From positions 99,979-121,833 of the forward strand of contig MU069995.1 in assembly GCA_002284615.2 (NCBI GenBank): a DNA stretch of 21,855 bases, written 5' to 3'. How positions within the stretch are numbered: position 1 is the first letter of the stretch; every line of letters starts with the position of its first letter. Below, one piece after another: positions 1 to 9,995 of the stretch. The notes under the pieces are model-generated. The model was not told the DNA's origin. It did not search any database and saw nothing but the letters and a program-made list of their open reading frames with translations. The DNA is from Dunaliella salina (lineage: Eukaryota > Chlorophyta > Chlorophyceae > Chlamydomonadales > Dunaliellaceae). The translations under genes and the position numbers were made by a program.

Positions 1-162
1 GTGCCCACTGCCTGCGTGCATGCCCACTGTCTGCGCGCGTGCCCCCACTGCCTGCGCGCGTGCCCACTGCTTGCGTGTGTGCCCACTGCCTGCGCGCGTG
101 CCCACTGCCTGCGCGCGTGCCCACTGCCTGCGCGCATGCCCACTGCCTGCGCGCATGCCCAC
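1..162. repeat. 19-bp minisatellite
   Basis: Eight tandem units of GTGCCCACTGCCTGCGCGC plus a partial ninth. Most units are exactly 19 bp; the third (39-59) is 21 bp. All three plus frames stay open through the array because the unit lacks stops, so the Cys/Arg/Ala/Pro-rich frames are not evidence of coding. The array runs off the left edge. It probably lies in an intron of the gene whose exons follow at 377 and 1487. Confidence 0.9.
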
Positions 163-376
163 GCTGGGGTTGCAGAAACACACAGGTGTCAACCGTTGTT
201 TCAGCTCTTGAAAGGACAGCAAACACCACCACAGGCACGCGCCCATTCTGGTTCAGGGACAATCCCATGAAAAGCAGAGCTTGCTCAGCTCAGGCCGGCT
301 GCTGTCAATGCCCTCTTGCTCCATGCATGCCACATGCACACGACCCGTTCTTTCCGCTTGCTCATGTAACTTGCAG
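163..376. other. Non-coding stretch before exon A, probably intron
   Basis: Between the minisatellite and the acceptor at 376 I see no frame that continues the downstream protein; that frame has a stop just upstream at 367-369. An acceptor-like GGGGTTGCAG precedes about position 175, but no matching donor gives a credible exon. Most simply this is the 3' part of an intron. Confidence 0.4.
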
Positions 377-2454
377 CCTCCAGCTTCATCACACAAACCA
401 CTACCACCACCACAAACAACAACAACTCTACCGCTGCCAGTGGCGCCGGGAGCTCCTCCCAGCCCTTGCAGCCCAGCAGCAGTGGGCCCCGCAACACTAC
501 CGCCCATGCAGGAGACGCACCGCGCAAACAACCAGGTGATTTTTTCAAAGCCACCCATACCTAAAACAACGCGCAAAGCTTGTTGTTGTTTTCACCAAAT
601 ATCTTCGCGCGTCAGCTACAAGATCCACCCTTCTTTCCAGTTGAATCATAGGTAGGGTTGGCCAGTTCCGTATGCCAAAACCGTATACCTGTATGGTAAG
701 TGCAAAAAATTCCAGATGTCATCCAGGGTCTCGTTCCTGTGAATTTTCGAGGGTCCCGTTGCTGTAAATTTTGGACGGCACGTGTCAATTAATTCAAGAA
801 CTATATGTTCGGAATCCCGAGCTCAAGAGCTATTGATTTGTATATATGAGGGTCTGATCGGAGAGGGTCGGGGGGATGGGGGGGGTGGGGGTAAATGGGG
901 AGTCCGAGCTTTTGGGACTCCCCCCCCTTTTACCAAGCCACTTCTACAGAATTTTAAATATATCATCGGATCCCTAAGCTCAAAAACTGTCGATTGGCAC
1001 CCTCTTTGTGCAAATTGAGTTAAAGAGGGTCTGTGTGCATGGATCATAGTCAGTGCCACATGCGCATGGGTGTAGGTTGTTGGGGTGTGAAGGCAAACAC
1101 GCAGCAAACAAATCCAAACTTCCATGATAGTGGCAGTGTGTAATGTGTCCTTGCATGGTGAAGTCAGAAGGGCAGTTTATGGACTTGCGAGCCAGTTGTG
1201 GGTGCCTGGAAGGGCAGGTTTGCATGGGCGTCCGTTCATCAGTTTTTGCCCCATAATTTTGCTCCAACTCAATGTTTGATTGCAATGAGTATGCGGATTG
1301 ATAGCTATTTAAAAGAGGAGCAAATTGGTACCCTTGTTGTCCGGATTGGGGCACCGGAAGGGGGGTTTTGGGGTGGGGGGTGTCAGGGCGGGCCAGCTCT
1401 AAATCTACACGTGCCGTCCTTGGAAAATGTTTTGCTCCCTCCTGCATCATCCGTTTGTAATAGGTAGTAACTTTTTTTTGCTGCAGGCTCTGGCGGCAGC
1501 GCCAGTGCTGGGTGGGGCGTCAACAGCAGCAGGCTGGCCAGGGTCAGCAGCGGGCACAGCAGCAGCGCTGGGTGTGGGAGGCACGACGATGGCAGCGGGC
1601 GCGCACTGTCCGCTGCTCTTGCCCTCCTGGAGAATGCGCCGTCGCAACAGCAGGGGCAGCAGCAGCAGCAGCAGCTGCAGCAGCATGGGCAGCAGGCAGG
1701 ACTGGCGGAGGGCAAGGCAGCAAAGCATGCAGAGGACAGGACAAAGCATGCGCAGCACGCGCCGCGTCATGCGCCTGCTGCTACTGCGCAAGGCCTCGCA
1801 CACAGCATCCCGCCCCGGCCCTTCTCACCCGCCATCCTGGATGACGACAGCAAACCTGCACGCTTCAACGGTGAAGGGCTTATATCCAAAAGCCCTGGAC
1901 CTGCTGCTGCTGCTGCTGCTGCAGCCGTATTCTCACAGCCGGCCAGCCGGCCACCGCTGCCCCACCCCGCGAACGTGCACCTTGGAGGTGCAACTCACGG
2001 GAGCGCTCCACCAGCAGAGATGCCCTTCATGAGGCGCAGGAGCGTGTCTAGCCTGGGCGGCATGGCCGCCGTGGGTTCCTTCAACCGCCGCCTCCGCTCC
2101 ACTGAGTCGCCGGCACACATTCAGCCCGAGAGGCACAGTATAGGCGCCCCCGACGCACCCCGTGGCAACGATGCTGCAGCAGTGGGACCTAGCTCGCTGG
2201 GGTCCCTGGCTCAACAACAAGGGTTGGCTGCCGGCAGCAGCGCGGCAGGCAGTGGCAGCTTGGCAGCATGGGTACGAAGCTCGATGTCATGGGGCTCTGT
2301 GTCTGATGATGCAGGGGTTGGCTCCGTGTCGGATGATGCAGGTGGTGATATGATGGTGGGAGGGGGGGTAGAGGGCATGTTGGAAGCGGATGGTGCTGCT
2401 CTCCCCCATGGTGGCGCGCAAGGGGAAGAGCACCATGATGTAATGTTTGGCTAA
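377..2454 (+). CDS. 3' part of an unrecognised low-complexity protein gene (two exons)
   Basis: I do not recognise the product. Two exons share one frame. Exon A (377-535) follows an acceptor ending in TTGCAG and ends at CAG|GTGATT. Exon B (1487-2454) follows a T-rich tract and CTGCAG and ends at TAA 2452-2454. Both edges of exon A and the start of exon B are phase 1, so the join keeps the frame and gives about 374 residues. Exon A encodes a Thr/Asn run then Ser/Gln/Pro-rich sequence. Exon B encodes Ser/Gly-rich sequence, a Gln-rich run near 1645-1695, eight alanines near 1903-1926, and a basic patch MRRRSVSSLGG (about 2035) that resembles a basophilic-kinase phosphosite. The tail is Gly/Asp-rich and acidic. 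No catalytic domain is visible, so this looks like the disordered C-terminal region of a larger protein. The 5' end is outside the window. Exon boundaries are inferred from splice signals and phase. Confidence 0.6.
653..670 (+). mobile_element. Single end of a TAGGGTTGGCCA short TIR element
   Basis: TAGGGTTGGCCAGTTCCG here matches exactly the reverse complement of the right end of the complete 94-bp element at 19883-19976. No opposite end is found downstream, so this is a one-ended or truncated copy. It sits in the last intron of the unrecognised gene, about 100 bp before the larger TIR element. Confidence 0.6.
727..776. repeat. Two-copy short tandem repeat
   Basis: AGGGTCTCGTTCCTGTGAAT and the following AGGGTCCCGTTGCTGTAAAT are adjacent diverged copies of a roughly 25-bp unit, directly abutting the left end of the TIR element at 773. 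Confidence 0.6.
773..1419 (+). mobile_element. Non-autonomous TIR element, copy 1
   Basis: The left end GGACGGCACGTGT (773-785) and right end ACACGTGCCGTCC (1407-1419) are perfect 13-bp terminal inverted repeats bounding 647 bp. The interior aligns along its length with 10693-11327: shared blocks include the stretch near 960-1020 around TTGGCACCCTCTTTG, TGCATGGTGAAGTCAG, and GTGGGTGCCTGGAAGGGCAG. No transposase is visible, so it is a MITE-like passenger. It lies in the last intron of the gene ending at 2454. The target duplication is unclear (TT on both sides at most), so the superfamily cannot be assigned. Confidence 0.75.
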
Positions 2455-2755
2455 AATAGCGTTAGGTGCTGGGCCGGTGCTTGGCGCGACGGGGATGGCG
2501 ACGACACGAGCATCTGGAAGCGCGGACATGTTTGGCGACGGCACATGATGTGGTGTTTGACTGTGCGGCGGGTGTTGGGCCCATGCCTGGCGCAGAACGG
2601 ACGTGTTTGGCGATGACAGGCGCATCTGAAGATGTGCCTGATGTGGCGAAGGAGGAGGGCACCATGATGTGGTGTTTGACTATGTGGGGGGTGCTGGGCC
2701 CATGCCCGGCGCAGACATGTTTGGGACGACAGGAGCATCTTAAAGCACACAAGGC
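2431..2755. repeat. Degenerate ~111-118-bp tandem repeat overlapping the stop codon
   Basis: Three diverged units start at about 2431, 2542 and 2660. Each begins with a version of CACCATGATGTGGTGTTTGA, followed by GGTGCTGGGCCCATGCC-like and GACATGTTTGG-like blocks and an AGGAGCATCT-like block. The coding exon upstream ends within the first unit, where the sequence has become ATGATGTAATGTTTGGCTAA. The last unit is truncated. Confidence 0.7.
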
Positions 2756-3778
2756 TTGGCTAGGTGGGGCCGCCATAAGAATTAATTGACAATTTTGCAA
2801 TCTCGAATCATCGCGTCCGTGAGCTGTTCGAGGCAGAGGCAGGCGTTTGTTTGGTGGAGAGCATGCGGTCTCTCTAGTCTATGGCAAATGGTGGAGGCCC
2901 ATGGCATGCGACACCTTTGCATGGCTTGTGCGGTTATGGCGCTGCAAGGGAATTGCTTGGAGAGTCATGATTCTGAGCCTATCTGTTGTTTACCTGGGAG
3001 TTTCAGGATCTGCTGATGTGATTAGGCTGGAAGCTTACACTGTGCACATGAATGAATGGACGCACGGCCATGGCATCTGCTTTTGACCCATTTCATTTTG
3101 CTAGAGCATTTGCGAGTGTTGAAAAGGGTGAGCGCAAAGTATGAATGTACACATGAATGTATGCCCAGGAGCAATTTCCTGTGGAAGCACTTTGAACTGT
3201 TTGCCTAGCCTTTTCATTTTCTTCTTTGCTTGTCCTATACATTTGTGAGCTCCCTCAAACACCCTCCTTGGATGGATTACAAGGAGTAGTAGGTGCTCGC
3301 ATTCATGCTATCATTAGTGTTTCGTCTTTTACTCCCCCTTTTTTTTGCATTGGCATTACTTGAATTGATGGATTGGTTTATGTGGGACTTCCTTTCATAC
3401 GCTGAAGGCTGCCAAATTGCTAATTTATGCAATGAATGGATTAATTTGAATGGTTGTGCCGAGCTCAGCCTGCTAAGCAGTGGCTTGGCTGCAGCACGAA
3501 GAAAATAAGAATTATCCACAGGGGAGGCCTGGTTAGAAATGGTCTCCCTACGTAGAAAAAATAAACTGTGCAGGCCATGGGCCACATGAAGGAAATGTTC
3601 TGAAGCAAGCAAGCTAGCTGGAGCTTCTTACTTACCGAGCAGGAAAAAGGAAGACGGAAAAAAAAAGTTTTATCGCTTCCCTGAACAAGGTTACGTTGCT
3701 ATATCTGCCCACGCGGGCGGCTGAGCGGAAGCACAGAGGCCTGTAAGCAGAACAGCCCGATGGGAAATGATTTCTATG

Positions 3779-3873
3779 GAAAACTGTGCAGAGGGTCCCA
3801 ACTCGGGTGCAGCGCCAAGTTATAGCAGTTCAAAGTTGCAAACATGAGTTGGGACCCCCTCCGAAAACTGTGC
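3779..3873. mobile_element. 73-bp inverted-repeat element flanked by 11-bp direct repeats
   Basis: GAAAACTGTGC occurs at 3779-3789 and again at 3863-3873. Between them, GAGGGTCCCAACTC (3791-3804) pairs with GAGTTGGGACCCCCTC (3846-3861). This layout of inverted arms inside a perfect 11-bp direct repeat looks like a very small transposon with a target duplication. A chance hairpin is possible since only one copy is seen. Confidence 0.45.
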
Positions 3874-4688
3874 TATAAGTTTGCCTGAATGTGATGATTG
3901 GGCAAGTGTCTAGGGAGGTTGACTTCCTGGCCAAATGCCAGACATGCAGTTTCAGTGTTGACATGTTTACAGGGTGTTATAGGGTTACGAAATAAGCCAT
4001 CAGTCAAAACGCATAGCTGTTAGGCTGCATGTTCGATAAGAATTTCATTTCTCATTTTTCGAATTTTAGCAGTGCCACGTTCTGATTTTGAGCGAATTTT
4101 CGCAACACAGTAACAAAATGTTTTTGATCGTCTGTGTGGCACCAGTTCTCCAATGCACTGAGTTCAAGTATGCACCAGCGATAGGACAAGGAATACACCA
4201 AGGGAACACAGGGAGCCCATAAACATTCCGTGAAAGCACACAGGATGAGAGACAGAGCACTCAGGAGAAAGTCCAAATAAAGAGTGTCCAGGTCAGAAGG
4301 CAGATGTAAGGGGGAGTCACAATTTGCTATGAACGTCTCATGATGTCCGGCTTCATGCTGCTTGCAAAGAAACAGGGCAGGTCCAGGTTGATATGTTTAC
4401 AAAAGGGATCAAGCCTTCCACCAGTAAGAAAGACTGGTTACTGCAGCTTGTTAACTGCAAAAGTATGGGCTAATGGAAATTGTCTTGCGAAGGAGGGAAT
4501 AGCAAAGGGAATGCGCACAATGTAAAAAGGATTCAATCCCGTCTTTTGGAGTTGGTTCCAAATGGATTCACGTGAATCCTTGGAGCAGCAGAGCGAATGA
4601 GTTGGGCATGACTCTGTTTGTAAAAGGGCAGAAGTAAAGGAAAAGCCTAAGCTGAAAAGCAACCAGCGTGCAGTAAAGAAATACCCAA

Positions 4689-4732
4689 CAGCCTGTCATC
4701 ACTGAGTCATCAGCCTGTCATCACTGAGTCAT
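4689..4732. repeat. Perfect 22-bp tandem duplication
   Basis: A 22-bp unit beginning CAGCCTGTCATCACTGAG occurs at 4689-4710 and is repeated without change at 4711-4732. It lies just outside the 3' end of the Dualen-like relic that starts at 4741. Confidence 0.85.
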
Positions 4733-4740
4733 CACTGAAG

Positions 4741-5495
4741 CGAAAAGAAAAGAAAGAAAAACTGCATAGGCAGAGAAACTCTCCCTACATGAATTAAGGA
4801 AGAGGAGACACATTGCTTATAAATAGCCGTGATGACATGCTCATTTGGTGTTGTGCCAATTTTACTGTTGGTGACCAATTAGTTAGGTCGTTACAGGTTT
4901 TTTGGGCTGGTAATTTCCCTGGACCTCTATGTTGAGGATTTCTACATTCTACCTTCCACAGGAGTTGTATTGCCATTTAGATATGATGTAGCAGAATATC
5001 TCAACCTTCTATGTGTGAAGGAGTGATGGCCTGAGGCCAAGCGAGCCCTGGGGAGAGGGCAAGGATGGAGCAGCAGCGTGGCAATCAGGGAAATGTGGCA
5101 AAGAGAGTAAGCATGCCTGAGTGTGGCAGGCATTGCAAAGGAACATGCTGCAGGTTGTTGCAGCCCAATGTCCTCTGATGGAGGGTTTCTCCACCTTGGA
5201 CGAAGAAGGTGATGGTGCGGAGGCAGGCCACACACTGCCGTGACCAGTAAACCACACCACCACCACACAACAATCCCCACTGTGATTCGTGTTGCCAAGT
5301 GAGTACGTCTTACAGGACATGATCTGTGCATGACAGTGAGTCCCCTCCACCACGAGGTTTGGGTCAGGACAGTCTAACGGGGATCCGGAGGGATTGTAGA
5401 AGCACCTGGCTCTGTAACCTGGTTGTAGGAAGCACTCTTGTTTTCAATAGCGCGGCGCGGGAAAACTAATTCGTGGGCATATTGAACAGAATAGC
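4741..5495 (-). mobile_element. 3' end of a Dualen-like LINE, split by a TIR element
   Basis: Segments 4741-4832 and 5336-5495 together match, in the same orientation, the 3' terminal region of the relic at 8941-9200 and, inverted, that at 10430-10665. Shared marks are the A/G-rich terminus, GCAGAGAAACTCT, AGGAGACAC, GAGTCCCCTCCACCAC and TTTTCAATAGCGCGGCG. In the other two copies the blocks are contiguous; here they are separated by 503 bp of foreign DNA. This is the 3' UTR and extreme C-terminal coding end of the element, with no intact frame. Confidence 0.7.
4833..5335. mobile_element. 503-bp TIR element with GTGA target-site duplication
   Basis: The left end TGACATGCTCA (4833-4843) and right end TGTGCATGACA (5325-5335) form imperfect 11-bp terminal inverted repeats (9 of 11 match). 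GTGA flanks both sides (4829-4832, 5336-5339). The empty site exists in the window: the reverse complement of 10555-10575 reads AGCCGTGAGTCCCC with one GTGA, and 9032 onward has AGCCATGAGTCCCC. The interior has minus-strand open frames with no recognised domain. It is a non-autonomous DNA transposon of unassigned superfamily. Confidence 0.8.
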
Positions 5496-5810
5496 ACTAA
5501 AGCGGACAGGGAGTCCCACCAAACTATGAGCAACCAGGCTAATGCAGGTCCTGTGGCTTGTCGGCCATCCAGGCGCGCACTTCACTAAAAGTAAAAGCCT
5601 TCCCTGGGCTTAACCTGCGTGCATTAAGGAAAGACTCAACAGTCAGCGTTGAGACTAACAATGAGCCCCACCAACGAAGGCTAGCTATGAGCAGCCCGGC
5701 TAATGTGGATCCGATGAGCCGTCAGCCATCCATCCAGCTGCACGCCTTGCTGTCCTGGACGCAGCCCGCACCGTAGCCCCTCCCCCAGAACCCCAATGCT
5801 TATGTTGCTA
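5496..5810. repeat. Block with a diverged ~55-bp direct repeat between LINE fragments
   Basis: The segment from about 5525 (ATGAGCAACCAGGCTAATG) recurs at about 5686 (ATGAGCAGCCCGGCTAATG), each followed by a CAGCCATCC-like block. A TTGCTAAATTG motif near 5806 also occurs near 8905 after a similar C-rich stretch, so part of this block may be 3' UTR of one LINE sublineage. No gene is supported. Confidence 0.45.
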
Positions 5811-8800
5811 AATTGGATGGCATTTTTGGTATCAATTTTTGTTAGGGTCTTTACTGCGTGATCGTGGAGTTCTTTTGCGGTTTTGTGGGCTTTGTCTTGG
5901 TTAGGCCAAGTTTGCAGGGGGGGATCAAGAGTGTGGGGATTGAAGATAGTTCCAGCATCTCCGATTAGTATGGTGTGCGAAGTAACTCTGTTATTGCGCT
6001 GGTGCCCAGGAGATGTTTGTGCGCAGGATCTGAATGGCGTGTTTGTGTTGATTTTGTGCAGTGTAGAGAGTTTGTTCAGGTTTTGCGGGTGACGTGTGTA
6101 GTTTCTGCCTTCAAGGGGCATAACTATAATGCCATCAGGGTGACTGAGCTGTGTGTGTGGTGGTTGTCTCGATGGAAACAGCCAATTTGGAACGTTTTGT
6201 TGGACAGTATTTGGAAATTCCATCTCCAGGGAGCATAGGCCCTCTGTATTGCATACATCTATAGAGACGATATAAGATCCATAGTCTCCTTTGCTGGTTG
6301 CTCCACTGCAGGTGCTGAGTGCTTGATGGTGAGGGTTTATCTTCATTATAGCTATGTGTAGGTGGTGCACCTGAGTAGGATATGGGAGGTGCTATCAGGT
6401 GCACCACAGAGAGGGCAAGGAGAAGGCCCAGAGTGGCCACTGAAACGTCTGGCATGTTTGCTACTGTACAGGATGTCTGTTCGATATTTGAGGACGTTGA
6501 TCTGTTTTTGAGGGTCGCAGCTTTCATATGCCAGAAAACATAATGATTTTGGAATTAGCAGAAAGTATTGGGCATCCTGAGCAGGTTCTGCTAATTTTAA
6601 TAGCTGTATGTGCTGAGGTTTGCTGTTCCATATTTTTGCTTTTCATACATTGTTTGTTTGAGTTTGTCTTGGAGGTTTGAAAGAGGCCATTATTCTGTAT
6701 GTAAGTGGTGTTTTGTGACAGGTGCAGCAAGCAAAAAAAAATGGAAGAAAGAAGTTTCTTCTTGGTCGAGTGAGGTGTCAGCTTCAGTAGGCAACATAGC
6801 TGCTCAAAGTGCAAGAGCATCTGCGCCTTCGCTACCAAGGATGCCACTGTGTGATTGTACTTTGTAGAAGTGGGCAGGGCCTTCTGAAGCATTAATGCAG
6901 GATACGATTTCTTTGAGTAGTAGTGTATGTAAGTGCATGGACATATCATGGGTTTTAGGATCTGGTTTCTAATCTGATTCAGTGCTGAAGAACTTTCGGT
7001 CGCAATTGAAGTGTGTCCTTGCTCTAGAGCAACCAAAATTGCAGCGAGTTCTAGTCTGTTGACTGTTTTTGTGGGTCCATGGCCCTTAGGATTTATCATG
7101 CAGATGTTTCAGAGAAGAAGATTTCTTTTGGGATGAAAAATGATGCTCCAAATCCTGTTATCTGTGTTTGTGACTTTGCCATCTGGAAATGTTAGGTGTC
7201 GCCAGTCTGGGATCTTTGGTTGTAGGGGTTGCAGGTATGGTTGTATGTTAGGTGTAATGGGTCTATTGGCTGCAGACTTTGAAAAGGTTGTGTGTGTCGT
7301 GATGCAAAAGTTCGTGCAAATCCTTTCCTCCTTGTGCTAGATGCTTTAAAACAGAGGTAAGTGCATTGACTTTCTGCAACCTGTTGACTGCTTCCGTGGT
7401 GCCATTTCCTTTCGGGAATCCCCGGTGTAAATCCTCGAGCCATTTTGGGTGATTATGGAGGAGACTTTGCTTTCCCTTACTGTTCCAACTGACATTAAGC
7501 TGCATGTGTCTCATAATTTTTCAGGAGGAGCGAAGAAGGTAGGTCTGGGGTCATTGGATGTTGAACTTTCTGATGGAAACTTGGCAAATATTGGGGAATG
7601 GTCAGGTAGCAAGTGAACCAGTGCATGCATCCTTTCTTGTTACATCCCATTTGGCTGGGGAGGAGCATGAATGCAGCAGTTGTGGTAGTTGTGCAAGCAT
7701 CTCCCTGTTTTAACGCTGGGAACAATCGTGTTTTTTGTGGAAAAAGTCCTCAAAAACATTTGCAATTTTGTTGGGTTCTGTGTGGACTGTCTTAGTATGC
7801 TGATCTTCAAGCGCCAACAGGTTGAAGCCTTGAATATCTGTTGATTAGGATGGATGTTTGGCAATGGGTTTTTGCTGGTTCTTCTTTGTTTTCTGCTGAG
7901 ACTTGTTACAATGTGACATGTCTATGTGTTTAATTTCTTGTTCAATATCATGATAGGTGGATTTCATTTGATCAATGGCGGGCAGGTTGGAGGGGCATTT
8001 ATTTTGCCTCTCCTTTTTCAGAAAGCTGCACAATGGTTTGGGGGCCTGTCGCAGGCTGGGGTTGTGCTCATTGCGTATAAGAAGTTCTTGAAGGCTATGG
8101 GTGCTCTGGAGGAGCGGCTAGTGTTGCACCACAAACCGCAGCTGTTTCAGTGTCTGACAGAGGAGGACCTGACGTGGCTCATTCGCGTTGCTCCCTCGGG
8201 AGTGCGGAGGCAGAGGTCGTGGAATTCCCGAGGAATCTTATCCGGGTGGGGACATTTTGGTATTGGCTGAGGTATCCTCTCTGGGCTACAATTGGCGGGG
8301 GCGCTCGGTAGTGGTACAGGCTGAAGTGTCCTTTTCTCAATGCACGCTCACAGACCCTCGAGGTAGAGCATAGAAATCTCAAATTTAAATTTTATTTGAC
8401 AGAGGTATCTGCGGCGTTAATTAACTTGCCTGGGTTTTAAATGTGTGTTGTTTTTTATTTTGTTTTGGTACTGCGAATTGTAAGTGCAGTGTTGTAACAC
8501 TCTTGAAGTAGGCTGACAATGCTAGTTGCAAGATCCTCGACGGTCGCTCTAGAGATCTGGCAGATTTTCCAAAGAGGTGATTGAGCCTGTTTGGGATTTT
8601 GCGCAAGTGTTTTCTAGCTGGAAGAGGTGATTCAGTGCTTCTTGATACACTGGAGTATATGAGAGGGCTCGCTTTGAGGTGGATAGGATGGATCAAGCAG
8701 GGCATGTTGAAGGTTTCCTTCAACATGGTTTGAGATAGGGCGAATGAGGACCTTTTCTGACTTTGGTTTGTTTGGGCTGAGGAGCAAGGTTGTGATTGTT

Positions 8801-8855
8801 GTGCAGAGGCTTTTCACGGGTATGCACTCACTCTCCAGGAAGGTGTGCACTTCAC
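5811..8855 (-). pseudogene. Dualen/RandI-like LINE relic: linker, RNase H, CCHC finger, PD-(D/E)XK remnant
   Basis: Read on the minus strand with several frame changes, this is the decayed C-terminal half of a LINE polyprotein. From 5' to 3': an EN-RT linker-like region (about 8855-7500, with ANVFEDFF typical of sequence just before RT); then RNase H, with NRLELAAILVALEQG near 7060-7010, IATES where IATDS is expected, and KVQSHSGILGSEGADALA within 6807-6866. A zinc finger CPLCGAPDSTSHILLRC (C-x2-C-x7-H-x4-C) is at 6367-6417, and HPDGIIVMP at 6116-6142 matches the PD half of a restriction-like endonuclease. The E-x-K block seen in sister copies is missing here. No YADD-type RT motif is found; RT appears deleted near 7500. 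RNase H plus a C-terminal restriction-like nuclease fits Dualen/RandI. Many stops and frameshifts mean it is dead. Confidence 0.7.
7926..8270 (+). other. Plus-strand open frame inside the LINE relic, significance unclear
   Basis: A 114-residue plus-strand frame crosses the linker part of the relic. Its second half (from about 8040) is more G/C-rich than the surroundings and encodes a normal-looking mix including EEDLTWLIRVAPSG. I recognise no domain, the opposite strand is also partly open and LINE-like, and no splice context supports it. Listed so the composition change is not lost; it may be an inserted fragment or chance. Confidence 0.2.
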
Positions 8856-8940
8856 TCTCCAGTGAGCAGCCCGTCCAATAGCCTTTCCCCCCTAATTCCC
8901 CATTGCTAAATTGCTACAATGCATGGCACGCCTAGTGCTG

Positions 8941-9959
8941 TTCAGAAAAAGAAAAATAAAAGAAAAATTATGCAGGCAGAGAAACTCTTCCTACGTCAGT
9001 TAAAGAAAAGGAGACACGTTGGCTCAAAAAGGAGCCATGAGTCCCCTCCACCACAAGGTAAAAAAAAAAATAGAAAGCTAATGGGGACCTGAGGGGTTAC
9101 TAGTAGAACCTGCTATGGGAAGTGTTCTTGTGTTCAATAGCACGGCGTGTGGAGGCAAGTTTGTGGGCATATAGAACAGGATTTGCAAGAAGTTGTTGAG
9201 CAAGATTAGTGACACCGTGATCCAATCCTAGTTGTTTGAATTGCTTCACGGTATGCTCATTGTAAATAGTTCCACCTTCACCCAGGAGAACAGGGTGAGT
9301 TGAAATAGCTTTAGCACTAATAGTTATAAATGGTCTGCATGCTGCTGCTTTGCCGCGTTCAACTGATGCTCAGGCCTTGTGTCCTCATAGAACTTGAATT
9401 TTATGAGATGCACATGGCAATCCTTCAAATGAAATTCATGGGATTGCCTGACTCGCCTTGTGGACCTGTGCAAAGCATGATGTGATTGAATAGGAGAAAC
9501 ACCGTTTGAAGTATGTTTGACATTAAAGGGGGTGATCAAAACAGCATCTGGTCGAATCGTGATTCTTTTAGGAAGGGAATATGAATCAGGATGTTGAGAG
9601 GTATGTTGGCTATGAGTGGGATACGATCGCTAAGGGAAACCCAGTTCATGGGTGGTACAGGGGGGACATCTACATGCAAATTCAGAAGGTAGGATGATGT
9701 CCTCGATGCGGCCAAAAGTGTAGACCATAATGTTATTTTCATCTTTGCATGTAGCTTGGTAATGGGTCCAAGGTCTACAAGCTTCCTCCTTGCAGGGGCA
9801 TAGACTAATAGAGAGGAGAAATTCACGGTACATTCTGTCAGCCTGGTAAGTCATGTTGCTGGTGCGGTCATCGGCTCTGATTGTAGCATTCAAGTCACCA
9901 ATAATCAAGGGGATGCAGTTGCTATGGGTTTCAAGCAGAGTCTTTCCGTAATCTTGCAT
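8941..9959 (-). pseudogene. Dualen-like relic with APE endonuclease joined to the C-terminal endonuclease
   Basis: On the minus strand, frames between 9959 and 9590 encode the C-terminal half of an APE-type endonuclease: GDLNA at 9899-9885, RIEDIILP near 9710, THELG, and SDRIPL at 9631-9614, where the catalytic SDH histidine is replaced by Arg. Within about 40 bp the sequence passes to RPDAVLITPF (about 9565-9530) and then HLIKFKFYEDTRPEHQLNA, the PD-(D/E)XK domain otherwise found at the C terminus after RT and RNase H. The usual E-I-K is K-F-K here. Downstream, the common 3' end runs to 8941. RT, RNase H and the zinc finger are absent between the two nucleases. At least one frameshift lies at the join. 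Confidence 0.65.
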
Positions 9960-9995
9960 TCCAATTCAGCTGAAAAGAGCTTCTAATTAATTAGT

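Larger units (their letters stand above)
2756..4740. other. Gene-free stretch
   Basis: About 2 kb with only short, unrelated open frames, none with recognisable motifs or coherent splice signals. It probably includes the 3' UTR of the upstream gene, then intergenic DNA. Two small structures are listed separately: an inverted repeat at 3779-3873 and a 22-bp duplication at 4689-4732. Confidence 0.55.

Noticed and set aside
1..539. Overlapping Cys/Arg/Ala-rich open frames at the left edge
   Set aside because: They are translations of a 19-bp minisatellite with no stops in any plus frame. The length is not a multiple of three, so all frames stay open by construction.
1383..1803. Minus-strand Cys/Leu-rich and Ala-rich frames opposite exon B
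   Set aside because: They are the antisense of CAG/GCA-rich codons. The plus frame runs 323 codons to a stop with a phase-matched upstream exon, so it is the better explanation.
5009..5353. Minus-strand frames inside the 503-bp TIR element as a transposase
   Set aside because: No DDE/D or zinc-finger pattern is visible and the frames cross the element boundary, so they appear to be chance.
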